DNA from: an uncultured Prochlorococcus sp.
GTDB lineage: Bacteria; Cyanobacteriota; Cyanobacteriia; PCC-6307; Cyanobiaceae
Assembly: GCA_902618335.1 (NCBI GenBank)
Contig: CACNAI010000001.1
Location: forward strand, 1 to 64,000
Length of the DNA: 64,000 nt
Reading direction: 5' to 3'
The translations under genes and the position numbers were made by a program. Every line of letters starts with the position of its first letter. Within the stretch, counting starts at the first letter, position 1. A model generated the notes under the pieces. It was not told the origin of the DNA. It was given only the letters and a program-made list of their open reading frames with translations, and searched no databases. Shown piece after piece: positions 10,703 through 20,292 of the stretch.

Positions 10703-11437
10703 TTATAAGGAAGGCATCGAAAATAAGAGAAAATCTAAGTTTTTTTCAGTATCTATAGAAACATCATCATAATAATTAACTTCAAAACCCAAGCCATCTC
10801 CAGATTCGAGAAATATATTTGAATTAGAGTCTTTACTTTTTAATAAAAGATTACCTTCTATTATTTGGATCCAATTATATTTATCGATTTTTAATGGCAA
10901 TTTTTTTTCTTTAATTGGCTTATATTTACAACGCCATAAAGAGATACTTTGATTTAAAGAAAGCTTATTATTTTTAGAATCTTTGTAATTAAAAATAAGA
11001 TTGTCCCACAACTTTTCATTTAATGAAATTTGATCATATCGAGGTTTGATATTTTCTTTTTGAGGGTATATCCAAATCTGGAACAACTTACAGGTCTCAT
11101 TTTCTTCATTCTTCTCGCTATGAGAGATTCCAGTACCTGCAGACATAACTTGTACTTCATCTTTGTGAATTTTTCCAAGATTGTTTAACGAGTCTCTATG
11201 AGTTATTGCTCCTTTTGTTACGACAGTAATAATTTCCATATTTGCATGAGAATGTGTATTAAATCCTGCATTAGGAGAAATAATATCTTCGTTTATAACT
11301 CTAATTTTCCCAAAATTATCCCATTTTGGATCTCTATGCTCTGCGAAAGAAAATGAATGCATTGAATGCAGCCAATCTCTTCTTGATAAAAATCTATCAT
11401 CGGATTTTCTTATTTTAATAATATTAAAAACCATCAA
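10703..11437 (-). CDS. pirin-like bicupin
   Basis: FGKIRVINEDIISPNAGFNTHSHANMEIITVVTKGAITHRDSLNN...GTGISHSEKNE. Confidence 0.92.
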   Translation of the reverse strand: MMVFNIIKIRKSDDRFLSRRDWLHSMHSFSFAEHRDPKWDNFGKIRVINEDIISPNAGFNTHSHANMEIITVVTKGAITHRDSLNNLGKIHKDEVQVMSAGTGISHSEKNEENETCKLFQIWIYPQKENIKPRYDQISLNEKLWDNLIFNYKDSKNNKLSLNQSISLWRCKYKPIKEKKLPLKIDKYNWIQIIEGNLLLKSKDSNSNIFLESGDGLGFEVNYYDDVSIDTEKNLDFLLFSMPSL

Positions 11438-11527
11438 AATTAAATAGATTAAAAAAATTCTAAATAATTAGAAAAATATTTGTAAAATTTTTTGATAAAT
11501 TATTCCTAAAAAAAGCAAATATTAAAT

Positions 11528-11656
11528 TTAAAAATTTATTTTACTCTGAGCCTTATTAGCCTTTATCAATATTTTTTGTGCTTCGTCTCTTGTAAGGCAT
11601 TTTTCTGCTTTTACATTTAAGTTTTTAAGTTTTTGCAGTTGCTTCGTGTTACTCAT
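11528..11656 (-). CDS. 42 aa small protein
   Basis: MSNTKQLQKLKNLNVKAEKCLTRDEAQKILIKANKAQSKINF. Confidence 0.55.
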   Translation of the reverse strand: MSNTKQLQKLKNLNVKAEKCLTRDEAQKILIKANKAQSKINF

Positions 11657-11721
11657 AATTTAACCCGTTCTTAATTCTATCTTAACATAAGTTTAATTTA
11701 ATCGCCTCTTAAACCTTGGCA

Positions 11722-12264
11722 TCAAATCGTTTTTACAGCTTTGAGAATGGAATTATCAGGACAGTATAGTGGATGTATTGGATTATCTTTGATTGTTTTC
11801 TTAATTAAAAGCGGTCCCAAAGGATTATCAAAATTATTTTTTCTGATTGAGTTATATTGCATTATTTTTTTTGATATTCTTTTATTTCTATTTAGAAATT
11901 TTCCTCTGTTACCCCAACCTAACCATAAATCACAATTTTTATTTTCAGACCAGTGTTTTAAGTTTTTATAAATATGATTATTGTTTCGATAACCCACAGG
12001 GTTTTTATGTTTAAAAAGTTTTTCTGGTTTGCTTGAAATAAGAGCAAATAGATTTATTAATTTTACTTTGCCGTAATTATTATTTTTCGAAATTTTGATT
12101 ATCTTTTTTGTTGTGTTGTCCAAGAAAACTTCATCCGATAATGAGGGATTTAAACCAATAAAGATAAGCTCTTTTCTAGATTTAGAAATTTTATAACTTA
12201 AACTCCATCTATATAGTTTGTTTGCACTTATTAAACAATTTCTTTCTAAAAATAAATTATTCAA
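11722..12264 (-). CDS. DUF1643-like protein
   Basis: FIGLNPSLSDEVFLDNTTKKI...LINLFALISSKP...LGWGNRG. Confidence 0.75.
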   Translation of the reverse strand: MNNLFLERNCLISANKLYRWSLSYKISKSRKELIFIGLNPSLSDEVFLDNTTKKIIKISKNNNYGKVKLINLFALISSKPEKLFKHKNPVGYRNNNHIYKNLKHWSENKNCDLWLGWGNRGKFLNRNKRISKKIMQYNSIRKNNFDNPLGPLLIKKTIKDNPIHPLYCPDNSILKAVKTI

Positions 12265-12746
12265 CCTAAACCTACACCTCTAGCCATGAGAGTGGCAAAC
12301 AAAGGTATTGTTGCAAAGCCCACTAATTCAGTAGTAATGATTAGTTTGAACCTCTTGACTAGATTTTCAGATATTTCAGGTAATTTATTCTTACTTAATG
12401 GAATGGCCCATAAGATATAGGTTGTTGTTGGGTATAAAGAAAGTAATCCCACAAGAATATAAAGAGAAACCTTTATCCAAAACACAGGATTACCTGTATA
12501 GAAATCACCTCCTTGACCAAAATACTTAACACGCAAAATCCCAGTAACTAATATCGCAACTCCTGCTAAACCATAAACCACATCTGCAATTATCATTGAA
12601 ATCGTCTCATTTCTATTAAGACCTACTTTGAGAGTCAATCTTTCAAACAAAAGAGAACCGAAACACAATATTATTCCTAAATAATGAACATATGCTACTA
12701 ATGCACTTTTAGCAATTTCACCTGTAAATAAAGTTCCTAATAACAT
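12261..12746 (-). CDS. DUF2214-like membrane protein
   Basis: KSALVAYVHYLGIILCFGSLLFERLTLK; 4-bp overlap with next gene. Confidence 0.75.
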   Translation of the reverse strand: MLLGTLFTGEIAKSALVAYVHYLGIILCFGSLLFERLTLKVGLNRNETISMIIADVVYGLAGVAILVTGILRVKYFGQGGDFYTGNPVFWIKVSLYILVGLLSLYPTTTYILWAIPLSKNKLPEISENLVKRFKLIITTELVGFATIPLFATLMARGVGLG

Positions 12747-12834
12747 TTTCTAGTCAAAATTTATACAATCCTAACCACCAAATAAAGAATTTGTTTAGAA
12801 AATAAATTAAACAATAAAAAGTCAGGTATTGAAT

Positions 12835-13584
12835 CTAGGACTCTAAAAACCTTTTTTGACCATCTTCAAAGAAATCCTTTTTATTCCATACTTCGATTAC
12901 ATCTGGAAAATGTTTTTCCATACAATTATCACAAACCCCATGACTGAATCTAATATCACTAATTTTCGAAAGATATTTCTCTAAATGCATCCAATCGCCC
13001 TCCTTATTTTTCACTTCTCTGCAATATGAACAGACAGATAAAATACCTTCCTGTTTGTGCAAGTTAGACAAAGCATCTAGCAAGTTCAATGACTTTTTTC
13101 TAAGCTCTAAAAATGAAACTATTTGCTTTGATAATAATTCCATAATATTGAATTGTTGTGTAGTTAGATTTCCTGGCTTTCTGTCTATTACACACAGAGT
13201 TCCAAGTTTATTTCCATCACTATTTCTAAGGGGAAAACCTGCATAAAAACGAATCTTGGGGTCCCCTGTTACCAATGGATTATTTATAAACCTTTCATCT
13301 TGGAAAGCATCATGAATAATTAACGGACTATTTTCTTTTATTGCATGGGTACAAAAAGACCAATCTCTTCTAGTTTCTGATATTTGAAGTCCTATTTTGG
13401 ATTTAAACCATTGTTTATCTTTGTCTACCAATGTCATTAAAGAAATAGGCACATTACAGGTTGTAGCAGCAATTTTTGTAATATCGTCATAACAAGATTC
13501 TGGCTTGGTTCCCAAAATCCTATATTCTGCTAAAGCTTTTAATCTTCTTTCCTCTTCTTCTTTTTTTGATACAAGATTCTGCAT
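12835..13584 (-). CDS. GAF-domain sensor-like protein with Cys-rich C-terminal segment
   Basis: ICNVPISLMTLVDKDKQWFKSKIGL-type GAF and FYAGFPLRNSDGNKLGTLCVID; CSYCREVKNKEGDWMHLEKYL. Confidence 0.85.
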   Translation of the reverse strand: MQNLVSKKEEEERRLKALAEYRILGTKPESCYDDITKIAATTCNVPISLMTLVDKDKQWFKSKIGLQISETRRDWSFCTHAIKENSPLIIHDAFQDERFINNPLVTGDPKIRFYAGFPLRNSDGNKLGTLCVIDRKPGNLTTQQFNIMELLSKQIVSFLELRKKSLNLLDALSNLHKQEGILSVCSYCREVKNKEGDWMHLEKYLSKISDIRFSHGVCDNCMEKHFPDVIEVWNKKDFFEDGQKRFLES

Positions 13585-13703
13585 TAATCTTCACCAATAA
13601 TTAAAACTTTAAAATTAAAGTTTCTCCAAAAAACTTTTTCTGTCTAATACTTAATAAAAAAAAGATAAACTTATTGAATTGTTACTTACTGATTTATTAC
13701 TTA

Positions 13704-15023
13704 TTAATTTGTTATTGATTGATTTAACTTTGAGACTGCCATCCCAGCGATCCATCCACTTGTCCAACAATGTTGAAAATTAAATCCACCAGTGATCCCA
13801 TCAACATCCAAAACTTCTCCAGAAAAAAATAATCCTGGACAAATTAAGCTTTCCATACTTTTAAAATTAACCTCATTAATTTTTACGCCTCCGGAAGTAA
13901 CAAATTCCTCTCCAAATGGACCTTTGCCTGAAATTATATATTTATCCCTCATTAGAGTATTTATCATTTTCTCTCTTTCATCCGCCAGTAAATCAGACCA
14001 CTTTTTTTCTTTATCAATACCTATTTTCTTTAATAAAAAAATCCATAATCTTTTTGTCAATAGTGGAACAGGTCTACTATTAATAAGGTTCACCTTGCCT
14101 TTATTTAATCTTAAATAATTAATTTTTTCTTTTAACTCCTCATAACTTAAAGAAGACCATTTAATGATTAAATTAAATTTATATTTTTGGCTATAAAGTT
14201 CCCTTGCTGCAATTGATGAAAGTTTTAATACTGCTGGCCCACTAAACCCCCAATGCGTTATTAGTAAATCGCCTCTATTTTGAAAATTCTTATTGTTTAA
14301 ATTAATTTCTATATCTATGCCCCTTATCGATACCCCACTACATTCATCCAAATTTGGTTCTTTTGTGGAAAAAGTAAAAAGCGATGGTACAGGTTTAACA
14401 ATGGTGTGTCCAAGATTTTGAGCTAATTTATATCCGCTTGGATTACCTCCAGTTGAAAGAATAATATTTTTTGCAGTTACCTTTGCTTGTTTAAGACTAA
14501 AAATATTGAATATATTTTCTGGAGTTTTTGCAATTTCTTTTACAAAAAATTTTGTTAGTATTTCTACGTTTTTTGATAAAGCACTTTTTCTCAAACAATC
14601 AATAACATCTGAAGAAGAATTAGACACTGGAAATACTCTTAGATCTTCCTCAATTTTTAATTTTAAACCTTTTTTCTCAAACCAATCGTATACATCTCCA
14701 GCAGCAAAACGATTAAATGATTCCAAGAGCTGAATTCCACCTCTGGGGTAATTCTCAATTAGTTCATTCGGTATCCATGTCGCATTAGTGACGTTACATC
14801 TACCCCCTCCACTAATCCTTACTTTCTCCATAAGTTTTGAAGTTCCTTCAAGAATTATTATTCTTTTTACTCCATTTTCAGCAGCGGTTATTGCTGTCAT
14901 AAAACCAGCTGCACCGCCTCCTACAACTGCTAAATCAAAAGGTTCCAAAAACTTATCATTCAATATGCTTCTATCTGATAATAGCAAGGAGTTATAAAGA
15001 AAAATTATTCCAAAAACTATCAA
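13704..15023 (-). CDS. HI0933-like NAD(P)/FAD-dependent oxidoreductase
   Basis: DLAVVGGGAAGFMTAITAAE, KVRISGGGRCNVTNA, DVDGITGGFNFQHCWTSGWIAGMA. Confidence 0.92.
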   Translation of the reverse strand: MIVFGIIFLYNSLLLSDRSILNDKFLEPFDLAVVGGGAAGFMTAITAAENGVKRIIILEGTSKLMEKVRISGGGRCNVTNATWIPNELIENYPRGGIQLLESFNRFAAGDVYDWFEKKGLKLKIEEDLRVFPVSNSSSDVIDCLRKSALSKNVEILTKFFVKEIAKTPENIFNIFSLKQAKVTAKNIILSTGGNPSGYKLAQNLGHTIVKPVPSLFTFSTKEPNLDECSGVSIRGIDIEINLNNKNFQNRGDLLITHWGFSGPAVLKLSSIAARELYSQKYKFNLIIKWSSLSYEELKEKINYLRLNKGKVNLINSRPVPLLTKRLWIFLLKKIGIDKEKKWSDLLADEREKMINTLMRDKYIISGKGPFGEEFVTSGGVKINEVNFKSMESLICPGLFFSGEVLDVDGITGGFNFQHCWTSGWIAGMAVSKLNQSITN

Positions 15024-15126
15024 AAAAATAAATAAAAAACTTCATAATAGATAGCTGCAATTCACTAATTTTTAAATATCAAAAAAAATTAACGCAGTCG
15101 TTATTTTTATGGTTTAACTTAATTAA

Positions 15127-15363
15127 ATGAGTCTAATATTTTCTTACGTCAAATATTCTGAGGCCAGTTTTCCTATGACTGGTCAATATACGGCTCTTCT
15201 TTTAATAACTTCTTTTATTTGGGTTTTACTTTGGTTTGGTTACAGACAAAACAAGATAAATGATGAGATCAAGAAAAAAGAAAAAGAAGAAAGAATTAAT
15301 GCGAAAGTTAAAAGAAGAAAGAAGTTAGAAAGTTTATATCCTAGTAATAAAAAAACGGTTTAG
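15127..15363 (+). CDS. small membrane protein
   Basis: 78 aa, one TM and charged tail. Confidence 0.65.
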   Translation: MSLIFSYVKYSEASFPMTGQYTALLLITSFIWVLLWFGYRQNKINDEIKKKEKEERINAKVKRRKKLESLYPSNKKTV

Positions 15364-15388
15364 AATTAACAAATTATTTTAAGTAAAT

Positions 15389-15487
15389 ATGAAAAAAAAT
15401 AATTTCAAATCACTTATTCAGTACTTACCAGGCATTTTGATTCTTATTTATGTATTCTTTTTAGCATTTACTCAATTTATAAAATAA
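15389..15487 (+). CDS. 32 aa single-TM protein
   Basis: MKKNNFKSLIQYLPGILILIYVFFLAFTQFIK. Confidence 0.45.
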   Translation: MKKNNFKSLIQYLPGILILIYVFFLAFTQFIK

Positions 15488-15508
15488 AATTTCTAAAAAT
15501 TACTCGTT

Positions 15509-16381
15509 TTGATTGGAATCCTATCTGCTTTTGGAGCTGCTGCATCTTGGACTTATGCGTGCTTTATTTGGCGCTCGCAAACTCAGAAATATAAAACAAT
15601 AGATATTAATTTAATTAAAAATATAATAGCTTTTTTAGTTTTTACACCTGCCTTTATCAATATTAGTTCTACAACTGAATTAAAAAACATATTTATCCTA
15701 TTAGTTAGTGGAATAATAGGTATTGGTTTAGGTGATACTTTCTACCTAAAGTCATTACAAACAATCGGCACAAGAAAAACTTTATCTGTAGAAACTCTTT
15801 CTCCATTAATGGCTGCTTTTTCAGGGGAAATTTTTATTAATGAAGACTTAGCAATTAAATCATGGGTTGGGGTAATCATAGTATCGATTTCGCTATTCAT
15901 AATTCTCAAAAATGAGAATGATTTTAAAGATGAAAACTCATCTTTCTCAGAAAAAATTAATTTTAAGATTTTTGCTTTTCCTTTTTTATCAGTTTTATGT
16001 GCTGTTCTTGGAGGTCTTTTTTCAAGGATGGTTTTCCTACAAAGCAATTTATCACCTTTCATTACAACTGAGATAAGATTATTAGGTGCAATAATTTTTT
16101 TAATAACTTTAAAAGGGTTTAAGATCAATTTTTTCTTAAAAAACATAGAAAAAAAAGAACAAAAAAGATTTTTGCTTTCAATACTTCTTGGAACGAATAT
16201 AGGAATATTGCTACAACAAATTGTATTTAAAACTCTTCCCATAGGAATAGGTTGGGCATTATTAAGCACATCTCCAGTAATTTCTTTACTTTTCGCTAAG
16301 AATGAGGAAAGAGAAATTACCAAAAAAATAATATTTTTTACTTGTTTTTTATTTTTTGGTTTAACATTAATAATTATTTAA
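15509..16381 (+). CDS. EamA/DMT-superfamily permease
   Basis: Multi-TM; GIIGIGLGDTFYLKSLQTIGTRKTLSVETLSPLMAA. Confidence 0.8.
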   Translation: MIGILSAFGAAASWTYACFIWRSQTQKYKTIDINLIKNIIAFLVFTPAFINISSTTELKNIFILLVSGIIGIGLGDTFYLKSLQTIGTRKTLSVETLSPLMAAFSGEIFINEDLAIKSWVGVIIVSISLFIILKNENDFKDENSSFSEKINFKIFAFPFLSVLCAVLGGLFSRMVFLQSNLSPFITTEIRLLGAIIFLITLKGFKINFFLKNIEKKEQKRFLLSILLGTNIGILLQQIVFKTLPIGIGWALLSTSPVISLLFAKNEEREITKKIIFFTCFLFFGLTLIII

Positions 16382-16458
16382 TCTAAGAGTTACTGTAATA
16401 AATACTCATGTTAATAGAAATCAGATTAAATAAAATTATCATATAAAAACTCAAAAAA

Positions 16459-16575
16459 ATGAAAATTTTAAAGAAAAAAAGGCTTGGAACAATGGAGGTT
16501 TATTTTATTTTTTTAAGCTGTATTTATGTAGGATTTATAGGTTATAAATCTCTATTAAATATTTTATTTACTTGA
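16459..16575 (+). CDS. 38 aa single-TM protein
   Basis: MKILKKKRLGTMEVYFIFLSCIYVGFIGYKSLLNILFT. Confidence 0.45.
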   Translation: MKILKKKRLGTMEVYFIFLSCIYVGFIGYKSLLNILFT

Positions 16576-16577
16576 GA

Positions 16578-16712
16578 TTAATTAATTCTTAGGAATGATT
16601 TAATCAACTTACCTCCATCTTGATCATCATCATCGTTTGACGCGAAAAAAAGAAAAAATATCCCGAGAGAAGCTATAGATAATGAAATTGACAGTACAGA
16701 AAGCTCGTCCAT
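16578..16712 (-). CDS. 44 aa single-TM protein with acidic DDDDQDGG tail
   Basis: MDELSVLSISLSIASLGIFFLFFASNDDDDQDGGKLIKSFLRIN. Confidence 0.65.
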   Translation of the reverse strand: MDELSVLSISLSIASLGIFFLFFASNDDDDQDGGKLIKSFLRIN

Positions 16713-16829
16713 AAATCTTAATTTTTTTTATGATAAACCAAAAAAAATAAAAGACAGTAAACAAATACACATTCTTGCAAATATAAATTTCCTTTATTTG
16801 TAAGACAAAGGAAATATCCGAACTATTTC

Positions 16830-17105
16830 GTGAAAGTTATAATCACAACCCCTTGTAGTGCGAGCACAATAATTCAGTATGGAATAAAACGTTGGCATAT
16901 TTGGGAATGTGAGCCAAGTAAATTTAAATGGAATTACGATGATAAAGAAATTTGCTTTATTATTGAAGGCCAAGCGAAAATTAGTACGAAAAACGGTGAC
17001 ATTTATTTCATTAAAGCTGGAGATCTTGTTGAGTTTCCTGCTGGACTTTACAGCGAATGGGAAATAACCAAAAGTATTAAAAAACATTATCGATTGGGCA
17101 GCTAG
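16830..17105 (+). CDS. DUF861-like cupin
   Basis: WECEPSKFKWNYDDKEICFIIEGQAKI...FIKAGDLVEFPAGLYSEWEI. Confidence 0.85.
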   Translation: MKVIITTPCSASTIIQYGIKRWHIWECEPSKFKWNYDDKEICFIIEGQAKISTKNGDIYFIKAGDLVEFPAGLYSEWEITKSIKKHYRLGS

Positions 17106-17197
17106 ATTTAAGAAATAAGATTTTTTCTTTCTTTACTGCTAAGTCAATGCAGATAAAATATGGTTAATAAATAATTTTCAAAAGGAGAACTAATATT

Positions 17198-17368
17198 ATG
17201 CCTTTTACTGATCAAGAATATTTTGAGGTTATTGAAAAAAACGAAATAGTAAAAAAAGCTTTTGAAAATATTAAGCAAATTTGCATTGATTTGCAAAAAC
17301 AAACAAATTGTCCTGAAGAGGACCTAAAAGATTTTCTTGAGTTTATTTCTCAACAATGGAATAAGTAA
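17198..17368 (+). CDS. 56 aa hypothetical
   Basis: MPFTDQEYFEVIEKNEIVKKAFENIKQICIDLQKQTNCPEEDLKDFLEFISQQWNK; upstream aaggag. Confidence 0.6.
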   Translation: MPFTDQEYFEVIEKNEIVKKAFENIKQICIDLQKQTNCPEEDLKDFLEFISQQWNK

Positions 17369-17434
17369 TAATTAACAAGCCTTTTAAGAATACTAGATTT
17401 AAAATCTGAATTTAGTTTTCTCGCAGAACAAGTT

Positions 17435-17617
17435 CTAATCTAATTCCTTTTTTGGTTTTGTATTGATACTGGAAGTTCCCTTAGAAGCAGAAACAAAGAA
17501 AAAGAAGCCTACAATTCCTGATATACCAAATATCGCAGCCAAAGGATCAAAAGTGAAAGAAAACATAGAATTTATAAAATCAAGATAAATAATAGTTTTT
17601 GAATCAAAATTGTACAA
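17435..17617 (-). CDS. small membrane protein
   Basis: MFSFTFDPLAAIFGISGIVGFFFFVSASKGTSS core; true start may be an internal Met. Confidence 0.5.
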   Translation of the reverse strand: MYNFDSKTIIYLDFINSMFSFTFDPLAAIFGISGIVGFFFFVSASKGTSSINTKPKKELD

Positions 17618-17847
17618 TTATTGTTAAGTATAAAAAATAACAATAACGCGATTCATTATGTCATTATTAGTTTCTTATAAGGTTCAACAAAATTTTTATT
17701 CAAATTCATATTGAAGAATAAAAATATCAAAAAATACTAAAGATTTATTCGTGAGACAGAGAAAAGTTTAAAAAATATTTACGGAAATATTGAATAATAC
17801 TTCCTGGAGGATCCACAATTGTTGTTTCTTTAGATTAATATCAATCC

Positions 17848-18027
17848 ATGACAGATTTTTACTCAGCCTCTTCAGCAGTAAGTCCTTTTACAGCAATATT
17901 ATGGTGTCTCTATCCGATAGCTGTACTTGTAATTATTGAGTTACTTCTAGGGGGTGGATTTGATGATGATAACGATGACCAAGATGGCGGAATGCTTATA
18001 CCTGCTTACTCTAGATCTGAAGTTTGA
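17848..18027 (+). CDS. 59 aa single-TM protein with acidic DDDNDDQDGG tail
   Basis: MTDFYSASSAVSPFTAILWCLYPIAVLVIIELLLGGGFDDDNDDQDGGMLIPAYSRSEV; upstream ggagg. Confidence 0.7.
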   Translation: MTDFYSASSAVSPFTAILWCLYPIAVLVIIELLLGGGFDDDNDDQDGGMLIPAYSRSEV

Positions 18028-18073
18028 AATTTTTTAGATTTTAAATTACAATCTCTGAAAAAATTTCAGTAAA

Positions 18074-18214
18074 TTGATTGACAATATTGATACAACTCAT
18101 ATCTCCCTAATTACACTTACAATTCTTATCATTTCCTCTCTGTCTTGGCTTGTCTTGAGAACCCTTAAAGAAGGTAGAAAAGCTTTAACAGATATAAAAA
18201 AGGATAAATCGTAA
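18074..18214 (+). CDS. 46 aa single-TM protein (TTG start)
   Basis: LIDNIDTTHISLITLTILIISSLSWLVLRTLKEGRKALTDIKKDKS. Confidence 0.5.
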   Translation: MIDNIDTTHISLITLTILIISSLSWLVLRTLKEGRKALTDIKKDKS

Positions 18215-18325
18215 AAAACTTTTATAAATACTAGAATTTGAAGGATTACTAAGTTAAACAACTTCAAATTCATAGTTTTCCTTTTTGTGACGGGTCTCTC
18301 CTACTAATTACTTTAATAAATAAAA

Positions 18326-18421
18326 ATGCATCTAGATTCTTTACTCTATATTTGTTCTATATCTTTATTCATTTATATAATGGCGCTATTTTGGAGAGAT
18401 TTGCCAAATCAAAAAAAGTAA
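18326..18421 (+). CDS. 31 aa single-TM protein
   Basis: MHLDSLLYICSISLFIYIMALFWRDLPNQKK. Confidence 0.45.
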   Translation: MHLDSLLYICSISLFIYIMALFWRDLPNQKK

Positions 18422-18499
18422 ATAATTAAGATTAATTTTGTTGCCTATCAAAATAAATTAAGTTATTAATTTAATATTGTCTTTAATTTTTCTACATAA

Positions 18500-18664
18500 A
18501 TGATACAAGAATCTACAAATAACCATGATGACAATAAATTCTCAGAAACTACAAATATTGCAAAAGAAAAGATGATTTGTAAAGACGGATTCTGCTCATT
18601 ACCAAATCAAAAAGAGATTCCGACACAAAACACAAATGATATAAATTTTTTTGATCCTATTTAG
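18500..18664 (+). CDS. 54 aa hypothetical
   Basis: MIQESTNNHDDNKFSETTNIAKEKMICKDGFCSLPNQKEIPTQNTNDINFFDPI. Confidence 0.5.
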   Translation: MIQESTNNHDDNKFSETTNIAKEKMICKDGFCSLPNQKEIPTQNTNDINFFDPI

Positions 18665-18730
18665 TAAATAAATTACATTTTAGAAAAATAAAGATTAAAT
18701 TGATAATATTCAACTCTTCAAATTTAATTT

Positions 18731-19057
18731 ATGCTTAAAAATATTTTAAATGCATATCAAGAGTTTTGGATTAAAGCGACAGACTTCAAAGGATTGACAT
18801 CTCGATCTGACTGGTGGTTTGTGCAATTAGCGAATCTAATAATCTCTTTTTTAACTTTTCCAATATTTTTAAAGACTTTTGGGTTCAATGTTTATGGAGT
18901 TGTTTGCATTGTTCCTCAAATAGCTATTGATATAAGAAGAATCAAAGATTTTGGTAAGGATTGGAAATGGATCTTTATAAATTTGATACCAATCTTTGGG
19001 TGGATTTTGTGGTTTATCTGGTTAGGATTTGGCAAGTCAAGCAATGGTAAAAATTAA
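18731..19057 (+). CDS. DUF805 membrane protein
   Basis: DFKGLTSRSDWWFVQLANLII...RRIKDFGKDWKWIFINLIPIFGWILWFIWL. Confidence 0.85.
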   Translation: MLKNILNAYQEFWIKATDFKGLTSRSDWWFVQLANLIISFLTFPIFLKTFGFNVYGVVCIVPQIAIDIRRIKDFGKDWKWIFINLIPIFGWILWFIWLGFGKSSNGKN

Positions 19058-19191
19058 TTTCTATAGAATTTAAACATTATAAAGGATATTAAATAATTTA
19101 TTAATATATGAGCTGAATTCAGATTATAGAAAATCTAAAATAAATTCAATTACCATTATTTGAAAATATTAATAGTCTGATTCAATGCAAC

Positions 19192-19518
19192 TCAAATATT
19201 AATTTTTTTTCTTTTCTTAAAATCTACAAATCTTATGTTTTCTCTTAAGGCTATTTGCTTTTCAAGAATTCTAAAAACATGCCATTCGCACTCAGTTAAT
19301 TTGAGAAATTGAGCTAGTGTATCTTTATCTTCTTCATCAAAATTTTCAAAAACTTCTGAAATAGCAATACTATTACTGGAGATAAAATCTTCAGCAACAT
19401 CTTCTGGATTTTTACCTGAGGCAAAGTCCTGAAATGCCTCATAAGAATTAAGTTCCCTAGTTAACCACTTAAACCATGGTTCATTTTTATCATATTTGCT
19501 TTTAATAATTTCCTTCAT
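19192..19518 (-). CDS. hypothetical 108 aa, distant paralog of 8491..8757
   Basis: LAQFLKLTECEWHVFRILEKQ. Confidence 0.75.
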   Translation of the reverse strand: MKEIIKSKYDKNEPWFKWLTRELNSYEAFQDFASGKNPEDVAEDFISSNSIAISEVFENFDEEDKDTLAQFLKLTECEWHVFRILEKQIALRENIRFVDFKKRKKINI

Positions 19519-19718
19519 AAAAGAATTTTTACTATTCTAATCATTATCAGTAATTGATTATCTGACAGCTGTAAAATTACCCATTTTTTGTAATTTTTAT
19601 TATATTAATTTTTCTATTTTCACAATAGATTAAATTAATGCATATAAGCTTATTACCCAAATAAGTATTAATTACTCATTGTTTAATGTAATAGATGGTT
19701 AGAATGAAGCTTTAGAAA

Positions 19719-19937
19719 TTGTCTATTCCATTTTATGACTTTCCTTCATCACCAATTTTAATTATTGGTGCTATCGGTATCCTAGTTGCCTTAGCAGTAT
19801 TTTTTGTCTCATACCAAAAATATTTCAATTCACCTTTAAACAAAGAGATTACAAAAAAGAAAAAAAGCTTAATTAAAGAGCAAAAAGAGTTAAACGAAAG
19901 ATTAGAAAAAATTAGCCAAGAATTGAAAAATTTATGA
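19719..19937 (+). CDS. small membrane protein with coiled-coil tail
   Basis: 72 aa; TM plus KKKSLIKEQKELNERLEKISQELKNL. Confidence 0.65.
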   Translation: MSIPFYDFPSSPILIIGAIGILVALAVFFVSYQKYFNSPLNKEITKKKKSLIKEQKELNERLEKISQELKNL

Positions 19938-20053
19938 ATTTATGAATAAAAGAAGTTATTGTTTCTTAAAGTAGCCTAATTAAAATAATAAATTAATGAT
20001 CTGGAATTCAAGATCTTAATTTTTTAAACAGGAATTATGGTCTATAAGGGGAT

Positions 20054-20209
20054 ATGGATAAAGATCATCTTATAGATTTAATCTCTAATAGTATTCTTTA
20101 CGATAGTAAAGATTACGATTCAACAAGGAATTTTAGTGATTTTAAGAATTATTTAAAAAATTTAAACTTAGATCAATTGAGAACAATGTCTAAAGAATTT
20201 ATTCTCTAG
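20054..20209 (+). CDS. 51 aa small protein, paralog of 38116..38271
   Basis: MDKDHLIDLISNSILYDSKDYDSTRNFSDFKNYLKNLNLDQLRTMSKEFIL. Confidence 0.8.
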   Translation: MDKDHLIDLISNSILYDSKDYDSTRNFSDFKNYLKNLNLDQLRTMSKEFIL

Positions 20210-20292
20210 TAAAATAAATTTATAGTTAATTTCTACTACTTAATAATCAATACTTTTTTCAATTTGTTATGTTCATATAAAAGGTTATTAAT

